Shown here: positions 1-9,252 of the stretch, piece after piece
Position numbering within the stretch: position 1 is the first letter of the stretch
Layout of the letters: the number at the start of each line of letters is the position of its first letter
From: Duncaniella muricolitica
GTDB lineage: Bacteria; Bacteroidota; Bacteroidia; Bacteroidales; Muribaculaceae
Length of the DNA: 64,000 nt
Assembly: GCA_025808375.1 (NCBI GenBank)
Contig: CP061009.1
Coordinates: forward strand, 3,286,001 to 3,350,000
Reading direction: 5' to 3'
The notes under the pieces: model-generated
What the model was told of the DNA's origin: nothing
Database searches by the model: none
Seen by the model: only the letters and a program-made list of their open reading frames with translations
Made by a program: the position numbers and the translations under genes

Positions 1-1059
1 ACGCATTCTCACGTCATTGACCATCTGCTTGATATGCTGCTCGCGAGCCTTGGGACAGATTAACAGCACGTCACCGGCATCGGCCACGATGTAGTCGTTG
101 AGACCGTCGGCCACCACGAGTTTGCCTGCGGGAGTTACAAATATGTTACCCTCCGACTCATAGGCTATCACGCCCGCACCCTGCGAGACGTTACGGTTTT
201 CATCAGCCGGAGAGTTGTCATAAAGCGCGCTCCAGGTGCCGAGATCGTTCCACCCGAAGAGTGCACACTCGACATACACATTGTCGGCCTTCTCCATCAC
301 CGCGTAGTCGATGGAATTGGCCGGACACGACTCAAAGTTCTGACTGATGAATGCAGCCTCGGCCGGTGTGCCGAAGTCGGCCTTGCCCTTGTCAAAGAGG
401 TCAGTCAGATCAGTGTCATACTTGTGCAGGGCGTCGATAATGACCGACGCGCGCCACAGGAAGATGCCGGCGTTCCAGAAAAATTCGCCCGAGTCAAGAA
501 ATACTTTGGCAAGCTCGAGATTGGGCTTCTCGGTAAAAGTCTTTACCTTGTTAATGCCGGGAAGCACCTCCGCCCCCACCTGTATGTAGCCATAACCGGT
601 CTCGGGACGCACGGGCTTGATGCCGAGCGTCAGCAGGGCGTCGTTGGCCTCGACAAATTCAAATCCGCGTCTCACACAGTCGCAATACATGGCCTCGCCC
701 GTTATGAGATGGTCGCTCGGAGCCACTATCATCGAAGCCTCGGGGTCGAGAGCGTGTATGTGATAGGCGGCCCAAGCTATGCAGGGGGCCGTGTTGCGGC
801 GGGCCGGCTCGAGAAGTATATTGTGGGGGAGCACTTCGGGGAGCTGCTCGCGTATGAGCGGAGCATATTTCTCGTTGGTGACGACTACTATGTTTTCCTT
901 GGGCACAAGGGGTAGTATGCGGTCATACGACATCTGAAGCAGCGACCTCCCGGTACCGAGAAAATCTATGAACTGTTTGGGACGGTCTTCGCGGGAATAG
1001 GGCCAGAAACGGCTGCCGACTCCACCGCACATAATCACACAGTAACGATGAGACATCAT
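1..1059 (-). CDS. manC: Mannose-1-phosphate guanylyltransferase, C-terminus beyond the window
   Basis: This cytoplasmic nucleotidyltransferase makes GDP-mannose from mannose 1-phosphate and GTP for glycan and capsule synthesis. I translated 353 codons from the ATG at 1059 with no stop before the window edge. The NTP-binding signature GGVGSRFWPYSREDRPKQF lies at about residues 12-30, followed by the family motifs VAPSDHL, ETGYGYIQ, FTEKPN, WNAGIF and WNDLGTWSAL. The family is usually about 350-360 residues in this phylum, so only a few codons should be missing. A second ATG at 1056 is possible. A box on the minus strand, TAACTTAG (1101-1108), resembles the phylum's -7 element. The next gene upstream ends at 1193 on the same strand. 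Confidence 0.93.
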   Translation of the reverse strand, partial: MMSHRYCVIMCGGVGSRFWPYSREDRPKQFIDFLGTGRSLLQMSYDRILPLVPKENIVVVTNEKYAPLIREQLPEVLPHNILLEPARRNTAPCIAWAAYHIHALDPEASMIVAPSDHLITGEAMYCDCVRRGFEFVEANDALLTLGIKPVRPETGYGYIQVGAEVLPGINKVKTFTEKPNLELAKVFLDSGEFFWNAGIFLWRASVIIDALHKYDTDLTDLFDKGKADFGTPAEAAFISQNFESCPANSIDYAVMEKADNVYVECALFGWNDLGTWSALYDNSPADENRNVSQGAGVIAYESEGNIFVTPAGKLVVADGLNDYIVADAGDVLLICPKAREQHIKQMVNDVRMR

Positions 1060-1192
1060 AATATTTTATTAAAGCTATTATTGCGGATCTGTTATATCCG
1101 CTAAGTTAGTAAAAAAAGTTTAAAGTTGGGTGTTAAGAGGATGTTTAAAAAAGTTTAGAGTAACATTTTTTGACTCTCTTCCTCTTCTATAA

Positions 1193-2398
1193 CTATTCTT
1201 TGACAGCACGTGAGGAGATGAAGCCCGACACAAAACCTATCACCACAACCACACACGCGGTGATGAGAATGTCGGCGACAGCCGGACGGCACGGATAATG
1301 GTCAATCGACAACTGGGAGGGGTCGCCTCCGAGCGATATGAGTCCGAAATGCTGCTGGAGCAGACACAATATCACCCCTATGGCGATACCGATAAATCCA
1401 CCCGTCAGGGCTATAAGTAATCCCTCGTCAAGAAATATGCGCCTGAGCATGCTTCGCGAGGCTCCGAGGGCCGTGAGTATGCGCATATTGTCCTCCTTCT
1501 CGATTATGAGCATCGACATGGTGGAAAGAATGTTGAACGATGCCATCACCAACACGAAAAGGAGCATCAGAAAGGTTATCCACTTCTCTATACGTATCAT
1601 GCGGAACGAAGCCTCCTGCTGCTGCATGCGGTCGGCCACCACATACACTCCGCCGAGCTGACGGCTTATGTCTCCGGCCACATCCGACGGGTCGCGTCCC
1701 TCATCGACAGCCACGTCAAGCGAGGTGATTTCGGTGGTGTAGTCAAACAGCCGCCGGGCCGATGAGAGCGGGATATACACAAGATCTTCGTCATACTCTC
1801 CCTGATTGGTCTGATAGACTCCGCTCACATACAGCGTGTCGGTGCGAAACGCGGCCATAGGGAAAGCAGGATTGATGCGCCCCAGACGTCGGGGCACCGT
1901 GAGCATGAAAGGCCGCTCGAGCGACGGACGCGCGCCTGTGTGCACAGCCACGCCTACGCTCAGCAGGGCATACTCCATGCCCGGACCGTCGAGCATCTCG
2001 CCGTCGATGACAAGGTCGGAGAGCGATGACACGTCAGAGTAATTGTCGGCTATGCCTCTTACTCTTACCGGCATCTGGTCACCGTCGCTCACCGCGAGGG
2101 CTCGCTGCTCGAGCACCTGCCTCACATCGGCCACTCCGTCGACTGCGGCAACGGCCGCGGCAAGCGAGTCGCCGTCGGCTATCACCTCGCCATAGGGAAG
2201 TGTGATTTTAATCTCAGGGTCGATAGCCGAAAGGCGCGAAGCGGCCAGATCGGTAAAACCGTTGAACACCGACAGCACACACACCATGGCAAAAGCGGCC
2301 ACAGCTATACCCGCCATCGATATCAGCGATATGATATTGACGGCGGCATGGCTCTTGGGAGCGAAAAGATAGCGCAGCGCGACGCGCAATGACAGCAT
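1193..2398 (-). CDS. LolC/LolE-type ABC transporter permease
   Basis: Inner-membrane permease of the lipoprotein-releasing (LolCDE) or MacB/FtsX class, 401 residues. One transmembrane helix sits at about residues 20-45 (IISLISMAGIAVAAFAMVCV). A large periplasmic domain follows to about 270, then three C-terminal helices (for example WITFLMLLFVLVMASFNILS). This is the usual MacB-core plus FtsX arrangement. It would couple with a LolD-like ATPase, which is not encoded nearby, to pass lipoproteins from the inner membrane to LolA. It lies downstream of rbfA on the same strand, an arrangement I recall from other Bacteroidales. The two are separated by a long hairpin. Substrate specificity is inferred from the family. 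Confidence 0.85.
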   Translation of the reverse strand: MLSLRVALRYLFAPKSHAAVNIISLISMAGIAVAAFAMVCVLSVFNGFTDLAASRLSAIDPEIKITLPYGEVIADGDSLAAAVAAVDGVADVRQVLEQRALAVSDGDQMPVRVRGIADNYSDVSSLSDLVIDGEMLDGPGMEYALLSVGVAVHTGARPSLERPFMLTVPRRLGRINPAFPMAAFRTDTLYVSGVYQTNQGEYDEDLVYIPLSSARRLFDYTTEITSLDVAVDEGRDPSDVAGDISRQLGGVYVVADRMQQQEASFRMIRIEKWITFLMLLFVLVMASFNILSTMSMLIIEKEDNMRILTALGASRSMLRRIFLDEGLLIALTGGFIGIAIGVILCLLQQHFGLISLGGDPSQLSIDHYPCRPAVADILITACVVVVIGFVSGFISSRAVKE

Positions 2399-2420
2399 AA
2401 TGCAATCGGGTCGAAAACGG

Positions 2421-2548
2421 CAGGGAGATACAAAAGGACATAAGCCTCACATGAAACAAAAGTCTCTTTCTGCCGGTCGGTTACGTCTACCGACTAACTG
2501 ACAGGCTTTTGTCTCTTCATGCGGCTTATGTCCTTTTGTATCTTCCTG
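2421..2548. repeat. Long imperfect inverted repeat between rbfA and the permease gene
   Basis: The arms are about 2421-2462 and 2506-2548. The core ATACAAAAGGACATAAGCC reads as its exact reverse complement on the right. The outer CAGG(A/G)AG and inner CTTTTGT parts also pair, apart from a few mismatches. The loop is about 43 nt. It could be a strong hairpin terminator or stabiliser, or a small palindromic mobile repeat. The 13-mer CTTTTGTCTCTTC at 2506-2518 recurs in the hairpin downstream of nadK. Confidence 0.8.
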
Positions 2549-2554
2549 ACATGT

Positions 2555-2890
2555 TTATTTTTTCAGGAGCTTGTCGATATTCTCTATATAGTCGAGCGAG
2601 TCGTCGATGTAGAAACTCAGTTCGGGGCACTTCCTGAGCTGAAATCTCACCTTCTGAGCCAATTCGTAACGTATGGTCTTCGCACTGGCTGTAATGCTCT
2701 CGATAAGCTCCTGCGACTTGTCGGCCGGGAATATCGAAAGATACACCTTGGCGATGCTGAGGTCGGGCGACACGCGCACCGCACTCACCGACACCAGCAC
2801 ACCATGTGTCTTGGCCGTCTGCTGACGGAATATCTCGCTCAGCTCCTTCTGAAGAAGCCTTGCTATTTTAGCTTGTCTTGTTGTTTCCAT
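2555..2890 (-). CDS. rbfA: 30S ribosome-binding factor A
   Basis: RbfA is a small cytoplasmic KH-type protein that binds the immature 30S subunit and helps 16S rRNA 5'-end maturation, notably in the cold. The 111-residue product has the family's N-terminal pattern (RQAKIARLLQKELSEIF) and the central strand LVSVSAVRVSPDLSIAKVYL. It ends in the typical SFYIDDSLDYIENIDKLL segment and has the normal length. It lies 27 bp downstream of serS on the same strand and may share its transcript. The start ATG at 2890 is the only sensible one. Confidence 0.96.
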   Translation of the reverse strand: METTRQAKIARLLQKELSEIFRQQTAKTHGVLVSVSAVRVSPDLSIAKVYLSIFPADKSQELIESITASAKTIRYELAQKVRFQLRKCPELSFYIDDSLDYIENIDKLLKK

Positions 2891-2917
2891 ATATTTTTAC
2901 AACAATCCCCGGCAGGA

Positions 2918-4189
2918 TTAGTTGATGATGTCAAAGCCGGTATACTTTCTCAGGCACTCAGGCACGATGATACCCTCGGGAGTCTGGTTGTTCTCAAGGA
3001 TAGCGGCCATGATGCGGGGAAGGGCGAGAGCCGAGCCGTTGAGCGTGTGGCACAGGTGGGTCTTCTTGTCCTCGCCACGGTAACGGCACTTCAGACGGTT
3101 GGCCTGATAGGTCTCGAAGTTTGACACCGATGACACCTCGAGCCAGCGGCCCTGGGCTGCCGAGTAGACTTCGAAGTCAAAGGTGATGGACGAGGTGAAA
3201 CTCATGTCGCCGCCACAGAGACGAAGTATGTGCCAGGGCAGTCCGAGGCTCTCGAGCAGCCCCTGCACGTGGTCTTTCATCTCCTCGAGGGCAGCATAGG
3301 AGTTTTCGGGCTTCTCGATGCGCACGATTTCCACCTTGTCAAACTGATGCAGACGGTTGAGACCGCGTACATCCTTGCCATAGCTGCCGGCCTCGCGACG
3401 GAAGCATGCCGAGTAGGCGCAATTCTTGATGGGGAGCTTGTCGGCGGGGATTATCACGTCGCGATACAGGTTGGTGACGGGCACCTCGGCTGTCGGGATG
3501 AGATAGAGCTTGTCCTCGTTGATGAAATACATCTGACCCTCTTTGTCGGGAAGCTGGCCTGTGCCGTAGCCCGAAGCCTCGTTCACTACATAAGGGGGCT
3601 GTATCTCAAGATAGCCGGCTTCGGAAGCGCGGTCGAGGAAAAACTGGATGAGCGCGCGCTGGAGTTTGGCTCCCTTGCCCACATACACCGGAAATCCGGG
3701 GCCTGTGATCTTGACGCCGAGGTCAAAGTTTATGAGGTCATACTTCTTGGCGAGATCCCAGTGGGGAAGCGCGTCGGCGGGAAGCTCGGGCATCTGGCCG
3801 CCGGTCTTCTCCACAACGTTGTCCTCGGCCGTGCGGCCTTCGGGCACCATGTCGCAGGGGATGTTGGGTATACCGAGAAGTATGTCGCGGATAGCGTTTT
3901 CGGTTGTGGCGAGACGCTCGGCCAGCTCCTTCTGCTTCTCCTTCATTTCGGCTACCTCTTTCTTGGCCTCTTCGGCCTCGGCCTTGTTGCCTTCCTTCAT
4001 GAGACGGCCTATGGAGTCGGCCTTTTTCTTGAGCTGTGCGGCAAGATTGTCGTTCTGAAACTGGAGATTCTTGCGCTCGTCATCAAAGTCGATTACGTCG
4101 TTTACACCCTGTTTGCCGTCAAAACCTTTCACGGCGAGGCGCGCGATGACGCGCTCGGGATCCTCTTTTATCTGTTGTAAAGTAAGCAT
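2918..4189 (-). CDS. serS: Seryl-tRNA synthetase
   Basis: Class II aminoacyl-tRNA synthetase of 423 residues that charges tRNA-Ser and tRNA-Sec-type acceptors with serine. The N-terminal tRNA-binding arm is visible as a long charged coiled coil at about residues 30-110 (many K, E, A, Q). The catalytic core contains class II motif 2 (FRREAGSYGKDVRGLNRLHQ) and motif 3 near the C-terminus (GSALALPRIMAAILENNQT). Length and motifs are complete, with no sign of damage. It is read on the minus strand ahead of rbfA. A 100-bp gap separates it from the upstream YqeY-like gene. Confidence 0.97.
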   Translation of the reverse strand: MLTLQQIKEDPERVIARLAVKGFDGKQGVNDVIDFDDERKNLQFQNDNLAAQLKKKADSIGRLMKEGNKAEAEEAKKEVAEMKEKQKELAERLATTENAIRDILLGIPNIPCDMVPEGRTAEDNVVEKTGGQMPELPADALPHWDLAKKYDLINFDLGVKITGPGFPVYVGKGAKLQRALIQFFLDRASEAGYLEIQPPYVVNEASGYGTGQLPDKEGQMYFINEDKLYLIPTAEVPVTNLYRDVIIPADKLPIKNCAYSACFRREAGSYGKDVRGLNRLHQFDKVEIVRIEKPENSYAALEEMKDHVQGLLESLGLPWHILRLCGGDMSFTSSITFDFEVYSAAQGRWLEVSSVSNFETYQANRLKCRYRGEDKKTHLCHTLNGSALALPRIMAAILENNQTPEGIIVPECLRKYTGFDIIN

Positions 4190-4289
4190 TTTGTCAATTA
4201 GTTATCAGCAATTAGCAATTGCCGTATTATAGTGCGTAATTATTGTCAGAGAGCTGTTGTCTTGACTTATCAGCCTCTTCTGACTTTAT

Positions 4290-4739
4290 TTAACCAAGCA
4301 ACTCGCGCACCTTGGCTGAAATCACCTTGCCGTCGGCACGTCCGGCGAGAGCCTTTGAGGCTACGCCCATCACCTTGCCCATCTCTTTGGCCGAAGTGGC
4401 ACCAGTCTGGGCTATGATTTTTTTAAGTTCCTCGGTCAGTTCTTCCTCCGAAAGCTGCTTGGGCAGATATTCCTCTATCACTGCAGCCTCGGCCAGCTCG
4501 TTGTCGCGCAGGTCAAGACGGTTTTGCTCGTCATATATCAAGGCAGTCTCCTTGCGCTGCTTGGCCATCTTGGCAAGTATCTTCATTGCGGCATCGTCCG
4601 AGAGAGTGCCGTCACCGCCCTTGGCGGTCTTGGCCTCGAGAAATTCTTTCTTGATGCCGCGGAGTGTCTCGAGTCTCACTTTCTCGCGGGCCAGCATAGC
4701 AGCCTTTATGTCGGCCGAAATTCTGTCAAATAAGTCCAT
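4290..4739 (-). CDS. GatB/YqeY domain protein
   Basis: A free-standing 149-residue YqeY-like protein homologous to the C-terminal tRNA-binding tail of the GatB amidotransferase subunit. The sequence is largely helical and charged (KVRLETLRGIKKEFLEAKTA) with the typical EEYLPKQLSEEEL and GKVMGVASKALAGRADGKVI motifs. The family is widespread, and a role in tRNA-dependent amidation or tRNA binding is proposed but not settled. The protein is full length. A clear -7 promoter box lies 62 bp upstream, so the gene probably starts its own transcript, possibly running into serS. Confidence 0.92.
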   Translation of the reverse strand: MDLFDRISADIKAAMLAREKVRLETLRGIKKEFLEAKTAKGGDGTLSDDAAMKILAKMAKQRKETALIYDEQNRLDLRDNELAEAAVIEEYLPKQLSEEELTEELKKIIAQTGATSAKEMGKVMGVASKALAGRADGKVISAKVRELLG

Positions 4740-4800
4740 ATTTCGGGTATTTTTGTTGAAACGTTGATTGGCAGACCCTCGGGCCTGCGGAATTGTCCTG

Positions 4801-4808
4801 CAAAGTTA
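4801..4808 (-). promoter_or_regulatory. Bacteroidetes-type -7 box for the YqeY-like gene
   Basis: TAACTTTG on the minus strand matches the TAnnTTTG -7 consensus of the phylum's primary sigma factor. It lies 62 bp upstream of the ATG at 4739. No clear -33 TTTG element is claimed. Confidence 0.6.
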
Positions 4809-4830
4809 ACACTTAACAGGCTATTTTTGT

Positions 4831-5406
4831 CTACTCTCCCTCGTTTTTTTCTTCCTCAGAGTTCTCGTCGGGCACTATGAAGATTGAAAAATTCACCGAC
4901 CCGTAGGCCCGATGATGGTCAAAATGGGGCAGCGATGAGAAATCATAAGCCTTGGAGTGTTCCATTATGAACACCGAGCCCGGCTTGAGCAGCCCGCTCG
5001 CCAACACGGCTCCGGGGATGTCGCCAAACCCCGGCATATCATAAGGAGGGTCGGCAAACACTATGTCATAAGGCTGAGCGGACGCGTCGCGTATGTATCT
5101 CACCGCATCGGTGCGCAGCAGACGCAGATTGTCGTCATGTAGCTCACGGGCCACTTTCTCTATGAACCGTCCCTGCACAGGCGACTTCTCTACCGAAGTG
5201 ACCGAAGCCGCTCCGCGCGACAAAAATTCAAACGAGACTGCCCCGGTGCCCGCAAACAGGTCGAGACAGCGCGCGCCCTCTATGTCGATGATATTCTCTA
5301 TGACATTAAATATGTTTTCACGCGCGAAGTCTGTGGTGGGACGCGCGGTGATATTGGTCGGAACGCTGAAACGACGTCGGCCATATTTTCCTCTTATTAT
5401 TCGCAT
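4831..5406 (-). CDS. rsmD: 16S rRNA (guanine(966)-N(2))-methyltransferase
   Basis: RsmD methylates G966 of 16S rRNA with S-adenosylmethionine. The 191-residue protein starts with the family signature MRIIRGKYGRRRF and TDFARENIFN. It has SAM-binding motif I (LDLFAGTGAVSFEFLSRGA) at about residues 47-65 and the catalytic DPPYDMP motif at about 118. The C-terminal extension is acidic (DENSEEEKNEGE). It overlaps the end of the upstream DUF3822 gene by 10 bp, so the two are probably translationally coupled. The same pairing is common in Bacteroidales. Confidence 0.95.
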   Translation of the reverse strand: MRIIRGKYGRRRFSVPTNITARPTTDFARENIFNVIENIIDIEGARCLDLFAGTGAVSFEFLSRGAASVTSVEKSPVQGRFIEKVARELHDDNLRLLRTDAVRYIRDASAQPYDIVFADPPYDMPGFGDIPGAVLASGLLKPGSVFIMEHSKAYDFSSLPHFDHHRAYGSVNFSIFIVPDENSEEEKNEGE

Positions 5407-6218
5407 AATGGTGAGACTATTAAATCAAACGGTGCCCTCATCGACTCCTTGCCGGCACGAAACATCTGCGGCGGGAATATAGCCGGCATCACACGCGAGA
5501 TGTATGTGCGCAACACCGGTGTCACCTCCTCGCGCAAGGCCTGATCGCCCGAGAGCAACACTTCGTCGCCATGAGGGTCGAGGCCATGGGACGCCCGACA
5601 GGCAAGTATGTAATAGACGGCATCCATCGGTGCGCGAAAACTCAGAGTATTGGCCTGCAACAGACTGTTGCCGTCAATGACGATGACATCGAGCGAGGAG
5701 GGACGGAAATTGCATATCATGCGTCGCGAATTGCCCCGGCCCGGCTTTGACGCAAAATAGCGCACGAGCGGAGCTATATGCGGGACTACGGCTGCCGTTG
5801 GAAATGTGCGGTGGATGAAGCCGTAAAGGTCATGACCGAGGCCATAGGCCACCGAGGCATTGCGCGTGGCCATGTCGGCGTGACACACTGTGCCGTCATA
5901 GGCCGGATGGAGTGCGGCGAAAGCCTCACGGGCCGACACCTCGTCCATGCCGTCGGGCAGCAGCATATAGTCGGGCGTGTCGACAAGTATATAGGTCTTG
6001 CGAAATTCGCCGAGCAGCAGCGGATTGTCATACACGACCTCCTCCAATCCCCTGACTCCGTTCATGGGAGGTGTAAGCGGATATGAGCGGTAGATGAGTG
6101 TGCCGTCGGCCACTATTGAATATACCACCGCATCCACACGATCGGCTCCGACACGCATCATCATATTGCATATCGTCGTGTCGGCCACCATATCCTTGTC
6201 AAGAGTCCCGTCTGTCAT
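5397..6218 (-). CDS. DUF3822 family protein
   Basis: A 273-residue protein of unknown biochemical function found next to rsmD across Bacteroidetes. The sequence resembles a degenerate actin/ASKHA-like fold: a repeated strand-rich N-terminal half, then FRPSSLDVIVIDGNSLLQANTLSF and a C-terminal segment with LLSGDQALREEV. This fold reading is inference. I see no signal peptide or membrane helix. It overlaps rsmD by 10 bp and has its own -7 promoter box upstream, so it is the first gene of a two-gene operon. Confidence 0.85.
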   Translation of the reverse strand: MTDGTLDKDMVADTTICNMMMRVGADRVDAVVYSIVADGTLIYRSYPLTPPMNGVRGLEEVVYDNPLLLGEFRKTYILVDTPDYMLLPDGMDEVSAREAFAALHPAYDGTVCHADMATRNASVAYGLGHDLYGFIHRTFPTAAVVPHIAPLVRYFASKPGRGNSRRMICNFRPSSLDVIVIDGNSLLQANTLSFRAPMDAVYYILACRASHGLDPHGDEVLLSGDQALREEVTPVLRTYISRVMPAIFPPQMFRAGKESMRAPFDLIVSPLCE

Positions 6219-6259
6219 TGTATCTATCGGCTATAATTAAAAGGGGGATTTTTCACACA

Positions 6260-6267
6260 CAAAGTTA
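6260..6267 (-). promoter_or_regulatory. -7 box for the DUF3822-rsmD operon
   Basis: TAACTTTG on the minus strand, 42 bp upstream of the DUF3822 start at 6218, in an AT-rich gap after trkH. Confidence 0.6.
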
Positions 6268-6339
6268 ACTATTTTGTAACAGAATAACAAAATATTACCA
6301 TATATGTACTATGTAAAACCACAGTTTTATCCATCCTGC

Positions 6340-7803
6340 TCACCGCCGCCAGAAGGAGGGAAGGAGCAAGACGAGAAATGTAAACAGTTCGAGGCGGCCT
6401 ACGAGCATCACGACCGTAAGAAGCCACTTGACCGCACATGGCAGACAGGCAAATCCGCTCTCCGCTCCGGTGGCCCCATAGCCGAGTCCGTTACAGCCGA
6501 TACATGAACACACCATGAAGAGCGAGTCGGTAAACGTGTAGCCAAACATCGTTATGAATCCTGTCGACATGACCACGACAAGCATATAAATCATCACAAA
6601 CGCCGATATGCGCGTCACAAGACTGCTCTGGAGCGCGCTGCCGTTGAGACTGACCACGTAGACTCGTTTCTGAAACACCGTGCGTTTGAGCTCATTGGAA
6701 AAGTTGCGCCACAACACTACGAGACGGTCTATCTTGATGCCGCCCGAGGTCGAGCCGGCACACGCGCCACACAGCATAAGCAGTATGGTCAGAAACAATG
6801 AGAACGGTCCCCATGTCTCGGCCTCGGCGATGGAGAATCCTGTCGACGTTATGGCCGACACTATGTGAAACACCGGATATACAAGCAACTCACCGACTCC
6901 TCCGGTGGCTCCGCGCAACAATGCCGACACCAGCAGCAACACATAGGCTACGGCCAGCACTGCCACAAACGCTACAAACACATCATTGCGCAGCACTCCT
7001 CTCACACCGTTGCTCCACACGTGATAAAGCAGCATGAAGTTGAGACCGGCAAGAAACATCACGACAGTAAGCACTACATACACATAGTCCGAAGCCCAAT
7101 AGGCTATGCCTGCGTTGTGGGTCGAAAATCCGCCCGTGGCAACTGCGGCAAACGTCTGGCACACACTGTCGAAGAGATTGACCGGGCCGGCCCACAGCAA
7201 TAGTGTCGAGACCACGGTTATGACCACATACACTCCCCAGAGCGAAAGTGCCGTCTGACGGATGCGAGGATGCAGCTTGTCGTGCGTTATGCCGGTGGCC
7301 TCGGCGTTGAACATCGATATGCCCGACGGCCTGTTGAGCTCGGGCAATACGGCGAGCATGAAGAGTATGATGCCGAGTCCGCCTATCCATTGAGTGAACG
7401 CCCGCCAGAACAGTATGCCGTGTGACTGGCTGTCGACATCGGCAATCATGCTCGCACCGGTGGTGGTGAATCCCGAAATCACCTCAAACATCGCGTCGGT
7501 AAATCCCAGCGGCCTCTCGCTGAGCATGAACGGTATCATGCCGAAAAACGAAAACACTATCCATATAAGTGCCGTGATAAAAAAACCTTCGCGACGACGT
7601 ATCGGAGTCTCCGTACGGCGTGTCGACAGTTTGGCCGCACCACCGACGGCAAACGCCGCCGCGGCTGCCACTGCAAAGCCCTTCCAGTCGCTCTCTCGGT
7701 AGACAAGACTCACAGCCATAGGCACAAGCAACATCAGCGACTCTATCAATATCAGCCGCCCCATTATCCTTGCTATCGAATTGAAATCCAATGCAGTCTT
7801 CAT
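6340..7803 (-). CDS. trkH: TrkH family potassium uptake protein
   Basis: Inner-membrane K+ channel subunit of the Trk/Ktr system, 487 residues with about ten hydrophobic segments. The four pore-loop regions typical of the superfamily are recognisable by their glycine motifs: SGFTTTGASM, VATGGFSTHNA, ITSTGFSIAEA and CNGLGYGATG. It works with the cytoplasmic RCK protein TrkA, encoded 22 bp upstream in the same direction. The pair forms an operon expressed from the promoter before trkA. The protein is full length, starting at an ATG at 7803. Confidence 0.95.
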   Translation of the reverse strand: MKTALDFNSIARIMGRLILIESLMLLVPMAVSLVYRESDWKGFAVAAAAAFAVGGAAKLSTRRTETPIRRREGFFITALIWIVFSFFGMIPFMLSERPLGFTDAMFEVISGFTTTGASMIADVDSQSHGILFWRAFTQWIGGLGIILFMLAVLPELNRPSGISMFNAEATGITHDKLHPRIRQTALSLWGVYVVITVVSTLLLWAGPVNLFDSVCQTFAAVATGGFSTHNAGIAYWASDYVYVVLTVVMFLAGLNFMLLYHVWSNGVRGVLRNDVFVAFVAVLAVAYVLLLVSALLRGATGGVGELLVYPVFHIVSAITSTGFSIAEAETWGPFSLFLTILLMLCGACAGSTSGGIKIDRLVVLWRNFSNELKRTVFQKRVYVVSLNGSALQSSLVTRISAFVMIYMLVVVMSTGFITMFGYTFTDSLFMVCSCIGCNGLGYGATGAESGFACLPCAVKWLLTVVMLVGRLELFTFLVLLLPSFWRR

Positions 7804-7825
7804 CAGTCAATCCCTCCCCTTGCCG

Positions 7826-9160
7826 CTATCTGAACAGACGTTCGAGTCGTGAAATCATGCCGGAGACACAAAAGATGACCACATGGTCGCCGGGCTGTAT
7901 GCGTGAACGCCCCTCGACAAGCATCCCTACGCCGTCGCGTATGAGACCGCCGACGGTGATGTCGCGCGGCAACGACAGTTCGGCCACAGGCTTTGACACT
8001 ATCCTGGAGTCCTCGGGTGCTATCATTTCGGTTATCTCGGCCTTGTCGAGCGACATACACTGGGTCGTGGCCACATTGGAGTCGAGAAGCACATTGAGTA
8101 TCCTGCCGGCATTAAGCAGTTTCTTGTTGATAATCTTGTCGATCGACAGGCTCTCGGCCTCGGGCATGTACTGAAGCTCCTCGATTCTTGCCAGAGTCTT
8201 GCGCACACCGTGCTCACGTGCCACCATGCATGACACGATATTAGTCTCCGAGCTGCCGGTGAGGGCCAGAAACATGTCGCAACGGTCTATGCCCTCGTCT
8301 TTGAGCGTGGCCACATCGTTGGCCGAGGCATTGACCGCCACCACTCCCGGGAAACGGCGCGAGACAGCCATGCAACGCTCGCGGTCGGGATCTATCACCG
8401 TCACCTTATATTTATTGCCGATGAGTCCGAGAAGATTTTCAGTCACGCGTCCCGCCCCCGACACCATGATGTGTCTCACACGGCTCTCGCTCTGACCACA
8501 CAGGTCACGCAACACATCGACGTTATCGGGAAGCACCGAGAAGTATACGGTGTCACCCTCAAGCAGACAGTCATTGCCGCCGGGGATGATGATTTCGTTC
8601 TTGCGTCTTATGGCCGAGACGTGAAACAGCCGTGGCGTATTGGGCACATCGCGCAGATATTTACCGCAGAGCGTGCCTGACGCCTGCATGCGCACACCCA
8701 CCACATACAAGGCCCCGCGATGAAGCTGAAACCACTCGCTGACCCAGTTGTGTTCGATAAACTGTGCTATCTCCACAGCCGCAAGACGCTCGGGATAGAC
8801 TATCATGTCGACACCGTAGGTCTTGAGCATCGCCTTTACGTCGTCTCGGTCAAACTCCGGGTTGTCGACCCTTGCCACGCACCGTCGCGCACCACACATC
8901 CGGGCCATCTCGCAGGCGATGATATTGACCGTCTCGTCGGGCGTCACAGCCACAAACAGGTCGGCCGCATCGGCCCCGCACTGCATGAGATTACCCACCG
9001 AGAGCGGGGAGCCTTCAAATGTTATGAAATTGCCAGCGGCATCAAGCTCGGCCAGATGCTCGGCATTGGTGCCCATCAGCACTATATTTTGATTCTCGAC
9101 CGAAAGCATTTCGGCAAGATGCGTGCCGGTCTCACCGTCGCCGGCTATGATGATTCTCAT
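7826..9160 (-). CDS. trkA: Trk system potassium transporter TrkA
   Basis: Cytoplasmic regulator of the TrkH channel with two tandem RCK units, 444 residues. The first Rossmann motif is at the N-terminus (MRIIIAGDGETGTHLAEML). The second is midway (VSGAGRVTENLLGLIGNKY). Each is followed by a TrkA-C region, as in MQASGTLCGKYL and SRIVSKPVAELSLP. A longer reading frame starts at 9217. I chose the ATG at 9160 because MRIII is the conserved start and because the -7 box at 9184-9191 lies inside the longer version. It is first in the trkA-trkH operon. Confidence 0.95.
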   Translation of the reverse strand: MRIIIAGDGETGTHLAEMLSVENQNIVLMGTNAEHLAELDAAGNFITFEGSPLSVGNLMQCGADAADLFVAVTPDETVNIIACEMARMCGARRCVARVDNPEFDRDDVKAMLKTYGVDMIVYPERLAAVEIAQFIEHNWVSEWFQLHRGALYVVGVRMQASGTLCGKYLRDVPNTPRLFHVSAIRRKNEIIIPGGNDCLLEGDTVYFSVLPDNVDVLRDLCGQSESRVRHIMVSGAGRVTENLLGLIGNKYKVTVIDPDRERCMAVSRRFPGVVAVNASANDVATLKDEGIDRCDMFLALTGSSETNIVSCMVAREHGVRKTLARIEELQYMPEAESLSIDKIINKKLLNAGRILNVLLDSNVATTQCMSLDKAEITEMIAPEDSRIVSKPVAELSLPRDITVGGLIRDGVGMLVEGRSRIQPGDHVVIFCVSGMISRLERLFR

Positions 9161-9183
9161 TTTATATGATTTGATGTGACCGG

Positions 9184-9191
9184 CAAAATTA
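9184..9191 (-). promoter_or_regulatory. -7 box for trkA-trkH
   Basis: TAATTTTG on the minus strand, 24 bp upstream of the chosen trkA ATG. It supports that start over the upstream in-frame one. Confidence 0.6.
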
Positions 9192-9252
9192 TAATAATTC
9201 GCGCAATTATACAACACGATTCGTATCCGCGCGAGTCGTCGCCGCAGTCACG